In this document: positions 25,807-32,545 of the stretch, piece by piece
Position numbering within the stretch: the stretch's first letter is position 1
Layout of the letters: every line of letters begins with the position of its first letter
Assembly: GCA_046349975.1 (NCBI GenBank)
Contig: JAXMBH010000011.1
Location: 1-64,000 of the forward strand
Direction: 5' to 3'
From: JABDGM01 sp046349975
GTDB taxonomy: Bacteria > Planctomycetota > Planctomycetia > Pirellulales > Lacipirellulaceae
Length of the DNA: 64,000 bases
Notes under the pieces: generated by a model
Seen by the model: only the letters and a program-made list of their open reading frames with translations
Databases searched by the model: none
What the model was told of the DNA's origin: nothing
Translations under genes and position numbers: made by a program

Positions 25807-25849
25807 TTCTGACTCTTTTAGTCTAGGTTCAAATCCTAGTTCCCCAGCT
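25807..25849 (+). repeat. attR: right 43-bp direct repeat
   Basis: An exact copy of 14664-14706: the anticodon-loop-to-3'-end part of tRNA-Gln without the 5' half. It is the displaced original 3' end of the tRNA gene and marks the right boundary of the element. It cannot fold as a tRNA by itself. Confidence 0.93.
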
Positions 25850-26018
25850 CGTCTTAAAATGAAATCCCGTCAGCGGTTGCGAGGGCGACTGTTGGCGGGA
25901 TTTGAACTTTTGTAGCATTAGTTGTTGGCGCCGCCCTTTCAAACTTCACTTTTCCGTTTTGTGTTGGCGCCTGAACTCGCCATTTGATCAAACAGTTGGT
26001 CGCTACGGAAGGAGCCGC

Positions 26019-28322
26019 ATGATGTCTAACAAGAAGTCGAAGCGGGCGCCAAAGCCGAAGGGGTCTAACGCGAAGCGAAGCGATTTGTCGGAAGCGGTTC
26101 CGTTCGACGGGCGTGCGATGGAAGGTTTGATGCAACAGCTTGTGCCGGGGATGTCTGTGAGTGATTCGCGAGCCGATGCGGCGCAACAGCTCATATATCA
26201 GGCATGCGAAGCCACGACCCGTCAGCGGCAAATGACGCTTGCCCGAAAAGCGCTCGAAATTTGGCCGGACTGTGCGGACGCGTACGTCTTGTTAGCCGAA
26301 TATGCCGAGACGCTGCGAGATGCCTTGGAGTTATATGAACAAGGCGTCGCGGCGGGAGACCGGGCCTTGGGAGCAAGAGTATTCGAAGAGTACGAAGGGC
26401 ACTTTTGGGGGTTCCTCGAAACTAGGCCATACATGCGAGCCCGAGCGGGGCTTGCCGATAGTTTATGGGTAGTGGGCCGTCGAGAGGAGGCGGCTGAGCA
26501 TTGTCGCGAAATGTTGCGGCTCAATCCAAACGATAACCAAGGGATACGTTATCGGCTCGCATCGATGTTGCTTGACTTAGAGCGGCACGATGAATTGGAG
26601 CAATTGCTTAAAACCTACGAAGAAGACGGTTCGGCAGAATGGGCGTACACTCGCGCGCTATTAGCGTTTCGTCGAGAAGGCGATTGTGACGTTGCGCGTA
26701 AGGCATTGATGGCTGCAAGGAAAGTGAATCGGCACGTGCCGGCTTACTTGGCACGGGTAAAGCCAATGCCGTGCGAAGTACCGGACTACATTTCGTTTGG
26801 TGGCGAGGACGAGGCTATTTGCTACGCCGCGCAATTTTTGCCCGCATGGAAGGAGACGCCAGGTGCGGCGGCATGGTTGAGAACGACACTGAAACTTGCG
26901 CCGGCCGAAAAACCAAGAAATGCCGAGCCGCCCTGGAGCAAGCTGCGGGTGACATTGGCGCAGCTGTCGCAGCGAGAGAATGAAGTTTGGGAACTGGATC
27001 TGCGTGAGGCAGTCGTCGCAGACGACAAGGAATCTTCGTGGATGCTGGTCGCATACAGCGCGACGGACGATGAGGTTTTGAAGTTCGAATGCTTCGATGA
27101 TCGCCCCAAGGACTCGGAGGTCTGGAGTTTCTTGAGCGCTGCGTTACGCGCTCCGCAAGATAATGAACCGCGTCGGCCAGCGGTTCTTCATGTTGCACGC
27201 AAGACCTGGTTTCGTGCATGGCAAGCAAAGCTGCGGGACATTGGTGTGGAATTCCAACTCGGTGAACCTTCGGAGGAACTGAACCTCTGGTTTGCGACGA
27301 TGGCGGAGCAGCTCGAAAAGTCGCAACAGGTCGCTGATAAGCCCGGTCCCAGTGAAGAGGAGTGGTCAAAGCTCGCCGAGTTGCCTCAAGAACCGGGGGA
27401 AATCTGGTGCGCAGTACTGCAACAGCTACCCGTCTTTATTCAAATTGCCGGCGAGCCAAAACGGCCTTGGGTATGCTTGGTCGCCGATACCGCTCATCAA
27501 ACAATTCTGGCGATGCAATTCGAAATGGAGGAACCGTCGGATGACTGGCTGTTGAAAGGCGTGTGGCAGGCAATGTGTTCGCCCGCCGTGGGTGAGGCCC
27601 ATCGTCCGGCGGCCGTTCATGTGGCATCGGATCAGCAGCGGGAATCAATTGCCAAGAAGCTCGAGCCATTTGACATACAGTGCGTTCGAGAAGAAACGCC
27701 GGAACAACTCCGACATATGATCGACGGGCTGGCAGCCCACCTAGGCGGCCCGCAACAGCGCAAACCGCTGGTTCAATCACCAGGCATAACCATTGCCCAA
27801 ATCGGTAGCTTTTTCGAGGCGGCAGCGGGCTTCTATCTTGCTCGACCTTGGCGAAAGGTCCCGAGCGACAGCATTATTCAGATCAATTGCGATGAGTTCG
27901 AAAGCGGGCCCTGGTATGCGGTCGTCATGGGGCAATCGGGCATTGAGCAAGGCTTGGCTCTGTATGAAGACCTTGAATTGCTGCGCACGTTATTGACGGG
28001 GCAACTTTCCGAAGAAGAGTCTGGGCGCCGCACGTCGGCAATTTCCGTCACATATGGAGAAGCTTTCGACCTGGCTCCCCAGGATTTGGACGAAGCTCAA
28101 AAACATAGCTGGCCCATAGCCGGTTCGGAAGCTTACCCGTGCGTGCTGCGCGTGAATCCGGGCATGGCCGTTCGCACGCCGCTTAAATGGGAGTTGGAGT
28201 TATTGGAAGGCTGCTTGCGAGCCATTCCCGACTTTCTTGGCAAACACGTCAGCAAAATGGAGGTCGCGGCGAGCGTGTATGGGAAGACAAGAACGTTGCG
28301 GCTGGAACGACTCGAAGAGTAA
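26019..28322 (+). CDS. TPR protein with duplicated domain of unknown function
   Basis: About 767 residues. The start is the tandem ATG at 26019 or 26022, after a strong GGAAGGAG; the 39 codons upstream are not protein-like. Residues 1-25 are Lys/Arg-rich. About 60-245 are TPR-like helical repeats (ALEIWPDCADAYVLLAEYAE, EEAAEHCREMLRLNPNDNQG). Two copies of a roughly 120-residue alpha/beta domain follow (about 300-445 and 455-590), each ending in an RPA-VHVA strand (EPRRPAVLHVARK and EAHRPAAVHVASD). The C-terminal about 170 residues start SPGITIAQIGSFFEAAAGFYL. I recall similar architecture in uncharacterised planctomycete proteins but know no function. No signal peptide. It lies just right of attR, outside the element. 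Confidence 0.75.
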   Translation: MMSNKKSKRAPKPKGSNAKRSDLSEAVPFDGRAMEGLMQQLVPGMSVSDSRADAAQQLIYQACEATTRQRQMTLARKALEIWPDCADAYVLLAEYAETLRDALELYEQGVAAGDRALGARVFEEYEGHFWGFLETRPYMRARAGLADSLWVVGRREEAAEHCREMLRLNPNDNQGIRYRLASMLLDLERHDELEQLLKTYEEDGSAEWAYTRALLAFRREGDCDVARKALMAARKVNRHVPAYLARVKPMPCEVPDYISFGGEDEAICYAAQFLPAWKETPGAAAWLRTTLKLAPAEKPRNAEPPWSKLRVTLAQLSQRENEVWELDLREAVVADDKESSWMLVAYSATDDEVLKFECFDDRPKDSEVWSFLSAALRAPQDNEPRRPAVLHVARKTWFRAWQAKLRDIGVEFQLGEPSEELNLWFATMAEQLEKSQQVADKPGPSEEEWSKLAELPQEPGEIWCAVLQQLPVFIQIAGEPKRPWVCLVADTAHQTILAMQFEMEEPSDDWLLKGVWQAMCSPAVGEAHRPAAVHVASDQQRESIAKKLEPFDIQCVREETPEQLRHMIDGLAAHLGGPQQRKPLVQSPGITIAQIGSFFEAAAGFYLARPWRKVPSDSIIQINCDEFESGPWYAVVMGQSGIEQGLALYEDLELLRTLLTGQLSEEESGRRTSAISVTYGEAFDLAPQDLDEAQKHSWPIAGSEAYPCVLRVNPGMAVRTPLKWELELLEGCLRAIPDFLGKHVSKMEVAASVYGKTRTLRLERLEE

Positions 28323-28710
28323 GGCGAGAGGGACGGCCGTCGACTCACACGCGAGCAGCCTAATATCCAGCAGTTAGTCCCACAGGCGGCTCAAGTCTCG
28401 TGTCTCGACCTGAAATCGTTCTATAGACGTCCTACCACCCTAGCTTGTGCCTATATTTTCAAGCCGTCATTGCCACCGCGGTGCCGTTGAATGCATTTTT
28501 GCCATTGATGGGCTGGCTGCCGCTTCCTGATTTCTTTCGAAGGCTGCGACGGAGGCTCAACAGCATTCGCGTATTGCCGGCATCACTAATGTTTTTGGGG
28601 CTGGTCAATTGGTGTCGATCGTAAAATTCAGCTCAAAGAACTTTGGCCGACTAATTCCGCAGAGTTGACCTCTCTGGAATGGAGCGAGCCGATTAGAGAA
28701 TTGTCATGAT
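28323..28710. other. intergenic region, no gene seen
   Basis: 388 bp between the TPR gene and the aldo/keto-reductase-like gene. I see no convincing ORF, RNA gene or terminator. It presumably contains the downstream gene's promoter. Confidence 0.3.
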
Positions 28711-28719
28711 GTGGCATTT

Positions 28720-29643
28720 ATGGGTGGCGACCGACATCAATTGGTTCGACTTGGCCAGAGAAGTCTGAAGGTGCCGCCGGTTTTGTGTGGCACGGCTGCG
28801 CTCGGCAATGTCTTCCGGGTGATCACGGATCAAGCGAAGGCTGAAATTATTGGGGAGTGGTTTCGGCAGGTACCGTCGCCCGTGTTTATCGAGGTGGCAT
28901 ATGAGCACGGTGACGGCATGGCGATCGAAGTGTTGGGCCGGGCATTGCGACGGTTGGACGTTGCGGCCGATGAGGTTGTGATTCAGCTTGCTGCCAACGG
29001 GCCTGTGGAGGAATGTTGGGAAAGGTGTTGCCGTTTGCTGGGCGAGGCGTATCGGCCGAAGTTGATTTCAGTGCTTGGCGGCGATGAAGGCGCTTGGCTT
29101 GCGGCGAGCGATTTGAAGGCTGCCGGCAAGGTGCATGGGGTTGGTGTCGTTGCCGAGACCGCTCAGGTTGCGACGAGTGCCGATGCGCGGCAGCGGCTGT
29201 TGGCTCGCGAGTTCGATTGGTTCACTGTCGTCGGCGGTTGCACGATAATGCGGCATCCACCTGAATCGACATCGTTGCTTTTCGAAATCGTTCAGCGGCA
29301 GATTCCGGTTATCGCGACGAGGATATTCGAGGCCGGATTCTTGGTCGGCGGGAACAAGTTGGATGGCCACGCGGTGCGTTTTGAAGATGAGTCTGATCGT
29401 TCGCTCATTGCATGGCGGAAGTCGTTCGTCGCCTTGTGCGATGGCCATGGAATCACTCCCGCGCACGCGTGTATTCAGTTCGCGTTGTCGTTGCCAGGTG
29501 TGGCGGCAGTGCGGCTTGAGTCAACGTATCGCGATCGCGTATCAGATAACATCCGGGCAGCGGTCACAAAGGTGCCGGAGAACTTTTGGCTATCGATGAA
29601 GGAAGAGGGATTGTTGGAGGCGGACTATCCATTCGTGGGGTAG
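28720..29643 (+). CDS. aldo/keto-reductase-like protein, catalytic residues changed
   Basis: About 307 residues. Its start, LVRLGQRSLKVPPVLCGTAALGNVF, fits the D-threo-aldose/L-fucose dehydrogenase branch of the aldo/keto reductases, and SLPGVAAVRLESTYRDRVSDNI fits the family's C-terminal NADP-binding SN-D/E block. Where the family has FDTAxxYGxG-SE with the catalytic Asp and Tyr, this protein reads IEVAYEHGDGMAIE (about 57-70), so Asp is replaced by Glu and Tyr by His. I also cannot find the usual Lys and His in their normal contexts. It may be a binding or regulatory protein rather than a reductase. Start: ATG 28720 or GTG 28711. It is monocistronic, with a terminator-like hairpin downstream. 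Confidence 0.7.
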   Translation: MGGDRHQLVRLGQRSLKVPPVLCGTAALGNVFRVITDQAKAEIIGEWFRQVPSPVFIEVAYEHGDGMAIEVLGRALRRLDVAADEVVIQLAANGPVEECWERCCRLLGEAYRPKLISVLGGDEGAWLAASDLKAAGKVHGVGVVAETAQVATSADARQRLLAREFDWFTVVGGCTIMRHPPESTSLLFEIVQRQIPVIATRIFEAGFLVGGNKLDGHAVRFEDESDRSLIAWRKSFVALCDGHGITPAHACIQFALSLPGVAAVRLESTYRDRVSDNIRAAVTKVPENFWLSMKEEGLLEADYPFVG

Positions 29644-29724
29644 TGCGGGGAAGCGCCTGACGTCTCCAACTGCGAGCGATCGATTCGAGTTCTTGCCGGC
29701 TTTTTGCCGGCCCGGTTTAGTGCC

Positions 29725-29757
29725 GCCGGTATTTTGTGCCGGCTTTCTGTTTTTCTT
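29725..29757 (+). terminator. terminator-like hairpin
   Basis: GCCGG (29725-29729) pairs with CCGGC (29739-29743) across a 9-nt loop and is followed by TTTCTGTTTTTC. A similar GCCGGC-TTTTT-GCCGGC hairpin lies just upstream. The position after the aldo/keto-reductase-like gene suits an intrinsic terminator. Confidence 0.4.
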
Positions 29758-29768
29758 CAAAAGTTCGC

Positions 29769-29801
29769 TTGACGATTATCGATACATTTGTACAGTTATA
29801 T
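29769..29801 (+). promoter_or_regulatory. candidate SOS-type promoter/operator of imuA
   Basis: TTGACG (29769-29774) and TACAGT (29791-29796), 16 bp apart, form a sigma-70-like promoter. The near-palindrome TACATTTGTA (29783-29792, TACA-TT-TGTA) overlaps the -10. A palindrome over the -10 of a mutasome operon is where LexA-type repressors bind. The exact planctomycete LexA box is not known to me, so this is inference. Confidence 0.35.
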
Positions 29802-29834
29802 CGGCGCGAGTGCTAGCATTGAGGTTTGGCAGCA

Positions 29835-30764
29835 ATGGGCCGGAGTTTTTTAACAAGCTGTGCTGATTTGTCGCAGTTAGGGGGCGAGCTGCGGCCCGCT
29901 TCCCGTGAGCAGTTGGTTGCCGGATTACGGGAGCAATTGGGACAGTGGGCCGAGGCGGAGCAGGCGCAGGATCCGCAGGCTTTTTCTTGTGGTGCCGCGG
30001 CAGTCGATCGGTTGTTGCCAGGCGGAGGTTTGCGACATGGGATGGTGGTCGAGTGGATGAATGCACCCGTAGCTACAGGCGGCTCACTTGCAGAAGAAGC
30101 AGCCGCGACAAAGTTAGAAAAAATGAAAAAGGCGACAGGCGAGTCGCCCATCGTTACGGGGGGAGCGGCGACATTGGGATTGCTGAGTGCCCGCGAAGCG
30201 TGTCGCGAGGGTGGCGTGTTGGTGGTGGTCGATCGGGCGCGCATGTTTTACCCGCCGGCCGCTGCGGCGTGGGGAATCGATTTGGAGCGGCTCATTGTTG
30301 TGTGGCCGCACAACGTGCGCAATGAATTGTGGGCCGCGGTGCAAGCCTTGCGATCGCCGATGGTGGCGGCAATGTGGGCGCCGATCGAACGATTGGATAG
30401 TCGCGCATTTCGCCGCTTGCAATTAGCGGCCGAAGCGGGGCGAACGTTGGGCGTGCTCGTGCGTCCGGCCGCTGCGCGCGGACAGCCTTCGTGGGCGGAT
30501 GTGCGGCTGGAGGTAAGTCCGTTGTCCGTAGTTCGTCGTCCATTGTTTGGAGGCCACGGGCCACGGGCCACGGGCCACGGACGGTATATCCAAGTTCACA
30601 ACACCCATTGCCGCGGCGGCCGCGCGGGTGGCCTCGCTTTAGTTGAAATCGATGATGTTCAGCAGACGGTGCGAGAAGCGAGCTTGAGCCATGACACGCA
30701 TTCTTTGCCTGTGGTTACCGAATTGGGCGATTCAGCGAGCCATTCGCATTCGGCGCGAGCTTAA
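29835..30764 (+). CDS. imuA: ImuA, RecA-like mutasome protein
   Basis: About 309 residues from ATG 29835. It belongs to the ImuA (SulA/RecA-like) family that works with ImuB and DnaE2 in damage-induced mutagenesis. Visible family features are SCGAAAVDRLLPGGGLRHGMVVEWM, the degenerate first nucleotide-binding motif of ImuA, then VLVVVDRARMFYPPAAAAWGIDLERLIVVWP and LRSPMVAAMWAPIERLDSRAFRRLQLAAEAGRTLG. The C-terminal part contains a run of four 7-bp CCACGGG units (30554-30581) coding HGPRATGHGR, which looks like inserted repeat DNA. The stop lies 74 nt inside imuB, so translation is coupled. Confidence 0.88.
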   Translation: MGRSFLTSCADLSQLGGELRPASREQLVAGLREQLGQWAEAEQAQDPQAFSCGAAAVDRLLPGGGLRHGMVVEWMNAPVATGGSLAEEAAATKLEKMKKATGESPIVTGGAATLGLLSAREACREGGVLVVVDRARMFYPPAAAAWGIDLERLIVVWPHNVRNELWAAVQALRSPMVAAMWAPIERLDSRAFRRLQLAAEAGRTLGVLVRPAAARGQPSWADVRLEVSPLSVVRRPLFGGHGPRATGHGRYIQVHNTHCRGGRAGGLALVEIDDVQQTVREASLSHDTHSLPVVTELGDSASHSHSARA

Positions 30765-32319
30765 AGACCGGCCGGTGGCGCTTGTGGTGAGCGGGCCGCG
30801 CGGGGGTGAGGTGGCCGCTTGCTGTCGAGCGGCGGTCGAACTAGGCGTGCGGCCGGGGATGCCGGTGGTCGAGGCCCAGTCGCTCGTACGCAACTTGGCA
30901 ACTGCAGCGTACGATGCCGAGGCCAATCGGCGAGCTCTAGTGAAGTGCGCCGAGGCCTGCGAACCGTTCAGTTCACGCGTAGCCATTGAAGAAGAGGCGG
31001 AGCCCGAGAGTTTGTTGCTTGATATTTCGAACCTTGAACATCTCTGGGGGAGCGAAGCGCGGCTAATTGAAACCGTAAAGAAGTTTTTCACGCGCCGCGG
31101 CTACGAAGTACGAGTCGGCGTTGCCGAAACGGTGGGCGCCGCATGGGCGGCAGCACATTTTGAAGAGTGGGGAAGGCGGAGTGCGGAATGCGGAAGGGAA
31201 GCCGCCGAGATTGCAACAACAGCGACAGAACAACCGCCTGCTTCGTCATTCGTCACTGGTCAGTCGTTATTTTCACTGCCCGTCGAGTCGCTGCGCATTT
31301 CTGAACAGACTGCCGCCACGCTGCGCGAGTTAGGCCTCGAAACCGTAGGCCAAGTGATGGTTCTTCCGCGCGAAGGATTGGCGATGCGATTCGGCGACGA
31401 GTTGTTGCAGCGGCTCGACCAATTAACGGGAGCTGGGCGCGAAGTGATCGAGCCGCGGCGCGCACCGACGGCGTTTGCCGCGAGCCGTGATTTGGAAGAA
31501 CCTACGGGAGACCGCGGCGTCATCGTGCACGTGCTGCGGCAACTGGTGAATCAACTGGCCGAGCAACTAGCGGCATGCGATCGAGGGGCCGTGCTACTCG
31601 TATGTTCGCTGCGCTGTATCGAGAACTCGCCAACGCGGCTGCGCGTCGGGTTGCTGCAGCCTTCGGCATGCGCGCGACAGCTGCTAGAGCTTATCGAGTT
31701 GCACTTGGAAGCGGTAAAGTTGGTCAGCGAAGTGGACCACGTCGAATTGCATGTCGCGGTCGTTGGGCGGCTAGACGAGCGGCAAGGCGAGTTGTTTGCC
31801 GCACGCTGGTCGGCCGATCCACATCAACTCGCCGTGTTGGTGAATCGGCTCAGTAGCCGGTTGGGTTACGATTGCGTGCTGCAAGCTCAGCTGCGGGCGA
31901 GTGCGGTGCCAGAGCGGGCAGTGCAGTGGAGGCGAGTTGAGAGCAGTGAGGAGCGCGGAGCGAGAATCAAGCGATCGCGAATGGTGGTTTCCAGAGGTAA
32001 CTCCAAACCGCCGAATTCAGAGAATCGCACGACGAGCGACGATTCGCAACGTGCGATTCCTCTGTTGCTGTACCCTACGCCCCAGGCAAGGGAAGTTGTA
32101 TGCGTTGCGCCCGATGGGTCGCCGCAAGCGTTATGGTTCGGCAATCGTCGCGAGTCGATCGTGTCGTGCGTGGGACCCGAGCGGATCGAATCACTCTGGT
32201 GGCGCGGTCCGACCGTGCGGCGCGATTACTATCGTGTAGCTACGGAATCGGGAAGCCACTTGTGGATGTTCCGCCAACTCGCGGACGGCGACTGGTTTGT
32301 GCATGGAGTTTTTGCTTAA
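30691..32319 (+). CDS. imuB: ImuB, catalytically inactive Y-family polymerase homologue
   Basis: A 542-residue Y-family protein. It starts MTRILCLWLPNWAIQRAIRIRR, the ImuB N-terminus, with the palm region ARPGMPVVEAQSL-like and LLLDISNLEHLWGSE, where active polymerases have the SIDEA acidic motif; the lack of that Glu is usual for ImuB. A helix-hairpin-helix region (TAATLRELGLETVGQVMVLPREGLAMRFGDELLQRLDQL) and a little-finger part follow. The end (YYRVATESGSHLWMFRQLADGDWFVHGVFA) is a C-terminal domain common in ImuB. Residues about 160-190 and 410-455 look like repeat-derived insertions. ImuB bridges ImuA, the beta clamp and DnaE2. Confidence 0.9.
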   Translation: MTRILCLWLPNWAIQRAIRIRRELKDRPVALVVSGPRGGEVAACCRAAVELGVRPGMPVVEAQSLVRNLATAAYDAEANRRALVKCAEACEPFSSRVAIEEEAEPESLLLDISNLEHLWGSEARLIETVKKFFTRRGYEVRVGVAETVGAAWAAAHFEEWGRRSAECGREAAEIATTATEQPPASSFVTGQSLFSLPVESLRISEQTAATLRELGLETVGQVMVLPREGLAMRFGDELLQRLDQLTGAGREVIEPRRAPTAFAASRDLEEPTGDRGVIVHVLRQLVNQLAEQLAACDRGAVLLVCSLRCIENSPTRLRVGLLQPSACARQLLELIELHLEAVKLVSEVDHVELHVAVVGRLDERQGELFAARWSADPHQLAVLVNRLSSRLGYDCVLQAQLRASAVPERAVQWRRVESSEERGARIKRSRMVVSRGNSKPPNSENRTTSDDSQRAIPLLLYPTPQAREVVCVAPDGSPQALWFGNRRESIVSCVGPERIESLWWRGPTVRRDYYRVATESGSHLWMFRQLADGDWFVHGVFA

Positions 32320-32331
32320 CAGTAAGAATAG

Positions 32332-32534
32332 TTCACCACAGAGGACACAGAGAGCACTGAGTAAAAGATCGATGGTCAAGCAACTCGACTGACGGCGAAT
32401 TTAGCAACCAGAAATACGCAGTAGCTGAATTTGCAAAGATTCAATGCACTGCAGCTATTCATCTGAATTTGTGCGAATTCAGCTACCTTTTGTGCAACCA
32501 ATCAGTTCTGTGCTCCTATGTCCTTCGTGGTGAA
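32332..32534. repeat. MITE-like palindromic repeat between imuB and dnaE2
   Basis: About 200 bp with two nested inverted repeats. The outer arms are 32332-32357 (TTCACCACAGAGGACACAGA..) and 32510-32534, whose complement reads TTCACCACGAAGGACATAGG.., nearly identical. The inner arms are GTAGCTGAATT (32421-32431) and AATTCAGCTAC (32476-32486), a perfect 11-bp match. No ORF lies inside. TTCACCAC(A/G)AGGACAC-type strings are common dispersed repeats in planctomycete genomes as I recall them. It separates dnaE2 from imuB by 226 bp. Confidence 0.6.
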
Positions 32535-32545
32535 AAGATAGCTAA

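Larger units (their letters stand above)
14664..25849. mobile_element. integrative element in tRNA-Gln, phage-satellite-like
   Basis: An 11.1-kb element bounded by a perfect 43-bp direct repeat (14664-14706 and 25807-25849) that contains the 3' half of tRNA-Gln. All its genes are leftward. In transcription order they are: a Zn-ribbon protein, an Xis-like HTH, a DnaB-N/RepA-like helicase, a Zn-ribbon protein, two small unknowns, a gpT-like capsid, two small unknowns, a tape measure protein, a tail-like unknown, a small protein, a structured non-coding stretch, a small protein, and a tyrosine integrase next to the tRNA. I recognise no terminase, portal, head protease, baseplate, lysis or repressor gene. 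The frames are intact and many overlap by 4-11 nt, which argues against simple decay. A phage satellite or a minimal derived prophage are the two main readings. Confidence 0.85.

Noticed and set aside
25807..25849. Second tRNA-Gln-like sequence
   Set aside because: Only the 3' half is present; it is the right attachment repeat, not a tRNA gene.
30554..30581. Tandem CCACGGG units as a possible CRISPR or microsatellite array
   Set aside because: The units are 7 bp without spacers; it is a short tandem repeat within imuA. No CRISPR array is seen in the window.
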